From Allobosea sp. OK403 (lineage in GTDB: Bacteria > Pseudomonadota > Alphaproteobacteria > Rhizobiales > Beijerinckiaceae), in assembly GCF_900113835.1 (NCBI RefSeq), contig NZ_FOQV01000005.1, positions 258,173-322,172 of the forward strand: a stretch of 64,000 nucleotides of DNA, in the 5' to 3' direction. The position numbers were made by a program, and so were the translations under genes. The notes under the pieces are model-generated. The model saw only the letters and a program-made list of their open reading frames with translations. It had not been told where the DNA came from and searched no databases. Positions within the stretch are counted from its first letter, which is position 1. The number at the start of each line of letters is the position of its first letter. Positions 62,614 to 64,000 of this stretch are shown here, piece by piece.

Positions 62614-64000
62614 ATGAGCCGCCTCATGAAGAAGCTCTTTCTATTTCGGCTGCCGATCGCGACCCGCCTGGCTATCGTCGGGGTCCTCATCGTGGGCGCG
62701 GCCGTCGCCGCATCCGTCCTGGTGTCGATCCACGCGGCCGACAAGGCGATGCGCGAGCGGGCGCAATCCAGCCTCTCCGTCAACATCAACCTGCTGCGCG
62801 ATATTCTCGTCGCCAAGGGCGAGCCGAAGCTGGAGGGCGACAAGCTCTATTTCGGCAATGAGCTGGTGAACGGCAATTTCGCTGCCGTCGACAAGGTCAA
62901 GGCGCTGGCCGGCAGCGTGGCGACGGTCTTCATGGGCGATGTGCGCGTTGCCACCAACGTGCAGAAGCCCGATGGCTCGCGCGCCGTCGGCACCAAGCTG
63001 GCCGCAGGTTCCGCCTATGACGCCGTGTTCAAGGATCGAAAGACCTATTCCGGCGCGGCCGACATTCTGGGCCTGCCCTATTTCACGATCTATGAGCCGA
63101 TCATCCAGAAATCGAACAACCAGGTCATCGGCATCCTGTTCGTCGGCATCAGGCAGGCCGATTTCCTGGTCGTGATCGACGAGATGATCTGGGGGAACGT
63201 GATCGCCGGATTGCTGATCGCGCTGGTGGGCGGCGCCGTGCTGCTGCTGGTCCTGCGCCGCATGATGAAGCCGCTCGGCAGCCTGAAGGCCGCGATGCAC
63301 CGGCTCGCCTCGGGCGATATCGAGACGACGATCCCCGTCATCCGCAGCCGCGACGAGATCGCGGCGATGGCCGATGCGGTCGGTGTCCTGCGCAGCGCCG
63401 CGATCGAGAAGGCGGAGCTCGAAACCGCTGCCGCCGCGCAAGCGCGCCTGATCGAAGACACCCGCCACGCAACCGAAGCCGAGCGCCTGGCGGGAGCGCA
63501 GCAGCAGCTCAAGCAGGCGAAGGAGCTGGAAAATGTCGTCACGGAGCTGGCTCGCGGCCTCGCCGAACTGTCCTATGGCAACCTGACGCATCGCATCGAG
63601 GCTTCCGTTCCGGCGGCCTATGAGCAGCTTCGCGACGACTTCAACACCACCGTCGACCGCCTGTCCTCGACGGTGCGCACGATCCAGACGACCTCTGCGG
63701 ATGTCGGCTTGGCGGCGCGCGAGATCACGATGGGCGCCGATGATCTGTCGAAGCGCACGGAAGAGCAGGCGAGCTCGCTGGAGGAGACCGCGGCGACGAC
63801 CGAGGAGCTCGCAGCCTCGGTGAAGGCCTCGGCCCAGGCCTCCAGGCAGGCCGCCGCGATCGCAACCGAAGCGATGCAGGCGGCGCAGTCGGGCGGCACG
63901 ATCGCGACTGAGGCGGTCGCTGCAATGGCGCGCATCGAGAGCGCCTCGCAGAAGATCTCCGACATCATCCGGGTGATCGACGACATCGCCTTCCAGACCA
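62614..64000 (+). CDS. Methyl-accepting chemotaxis protein (5' part, truncated by window edge)
   Basis: About 462 residues are visible. ATG 62614 gives MSRLMKKLFLF; ATG 62626 (MKKLFLF) is in frame. An N-terminal helix (ATRLAIVGVLIVGAAVAASVLVSI), a periplasmic cache-type domain of about 150 residues (GSVATVFMGDVRVATNVQKPDGSRAVGT, IYEPIIQKSNNQVIGILFVGI), a second helix (residues about 190-210), a HAMP domain (KPLGSLKAAMHRLASGDIETTIP), a second HAMP-like stretch (LSYGNLTHRIEASVP) and the first methylation helices (DDLSKRTEEQASSLEETAATTEELAASV). The signalling tip is only beginning at the window edge (IRVIDDIAFQT). Confidence 0.93.
   Translation, partial: MSRLMKKLFLFRLPIATRLAIVGVLIVGAAVAASVLVSIHAADKAMRERAQSSLSVNINLLRDILVAKGEPKLEGDKLYFGNELVNGNFAAVDKVKALAGSVATVFMGDVRVATNVQKPDGSRAVGTKLAAGSAYDAVFKDRKTYSGAADILGLPYFTIYEPIIQKSNNQVIGILFVGIRQADFLVVIDEMIWGNVIAGLLIALVGGAVLLLVLRRMMKPLGSLKAAMHRLASGDIETTIPVIRSRDEIAAMADAVGVLRSAAIEKAELETAAAAQARLIEDTRHATEAERLAGAQQQLKQAKELENVVTELARGLAELSYGNLTHRIEASVPAAYEQLRDDFNTTVDRLSSTVRTIQTTSADVGLAAREITMGADDLSKRTEEQASSLEETAATTEELAASVKASAQASRQAAAIATEAMQAAQSGGTIATEAVAAMARIESASQKISDIIRVIDDIAFQT

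Overview
The window is GC-rich, densely coding alphaproteobacterial chromosome. The gene order trpF-trpB-trpA-accD-folC, a CtrA-like motif near a tad/cpa pilus locus, and an intergenic palindromic repeat family of the kind common in Rhizobiales (core GTGGGNACCGGTT) point to the order Hyphomicrobiales (Rhizobiales). A Bosea-like genus is my best guess, but this is inference and no rRNA gene is present to settle it. I saw no tRNA, rRNA, insertion sequence, prophage or CRISPR array.

Layout. 1-2338: the 5' part of typA/bipA (minus, runs off the left edge) and a TAXI-type solute-binding protein. 2441-8841: the trpF-trpB-[SIMPL]-[DUF488]-trpA-accD-folC block. 8903-12149: a small lipoprotein whose signal region contains a repeat element, an aldo/keto reductase, a secreted alpha/beta hydrolase and an L,D-transpeptidase. 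12168-17822: an aldose epimerase and an IclR regulator (minus), divergent from pcaI-pcaJ-pcaH-pcaG and a ribokinase. 18002-20140: a retropepsin-like protease and a phosphohexomutase. 20177-32288: a complete-looking tad/cpa type IVb pilus locus. Two TadE-like genes and a stand-alone secretin N-domain protein run leftward. flp, cpaA, cpaB, cpaC, cpaD, cpaE, cpaF, tadB and tadC run rightward, and tadD closes the locus on the other strand. 32403-42462: leucyl aminopeptidase, a small MarR protein, an NlpC/P60 peptidase, mutS, a chemotaxis receptor with a LytS-type membrane sensor, and malic enzyme. 42550-46571: two small proteins and a marR-MFS-hlyD efflux operon (minus). 46682-62222: a transport-rich region with a D-aminopeptidase plus a peptide-type binding protein (minus), a TRAP transporter, a ketopantoate-reductase-like gene and a peptide-family ABC transporter. 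The ABC genes sit on two converging arms: dppBC-GDPD-SBP rightward and dppD-dppF-phosphodiesterase leftward. 62614-64000: the 5' part of a second chemotaxis receptor (runs off the right edge).

How the parts work together. The pca genes give protocatechuate ring cleavage (HG) and CoA transfer to 3-oxoadipate (IJ); the middle steps (pcaB, pcaC, pcaD) are not here. The tad genes supply pilin, prepilin peptidase, secretin, ATPase, platform proteins and minor pilins. The converging ABC arms carry two cytoplasmic-looking phosphodiesterases (GDPD and a nucleotide pyrophosphatase family member), a content that recalls the agrocinopine-type phosphodiester uptake systems of Agrobacterium.

The most unusual signals are in the repeats. 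At least five copies of a two-hairpin palindromic element occur. One lies in frame within a lipoprotein signal region, one splits the efflux operon and supplies a stop codon, and one places a Shine-Dalgarno consensus just upstream of a hairpin that ends ten bases before a start codon. Two separate 18-bp tandem duplications also sit exactly on start codons, those of pcaG and of the aldose epimerase.
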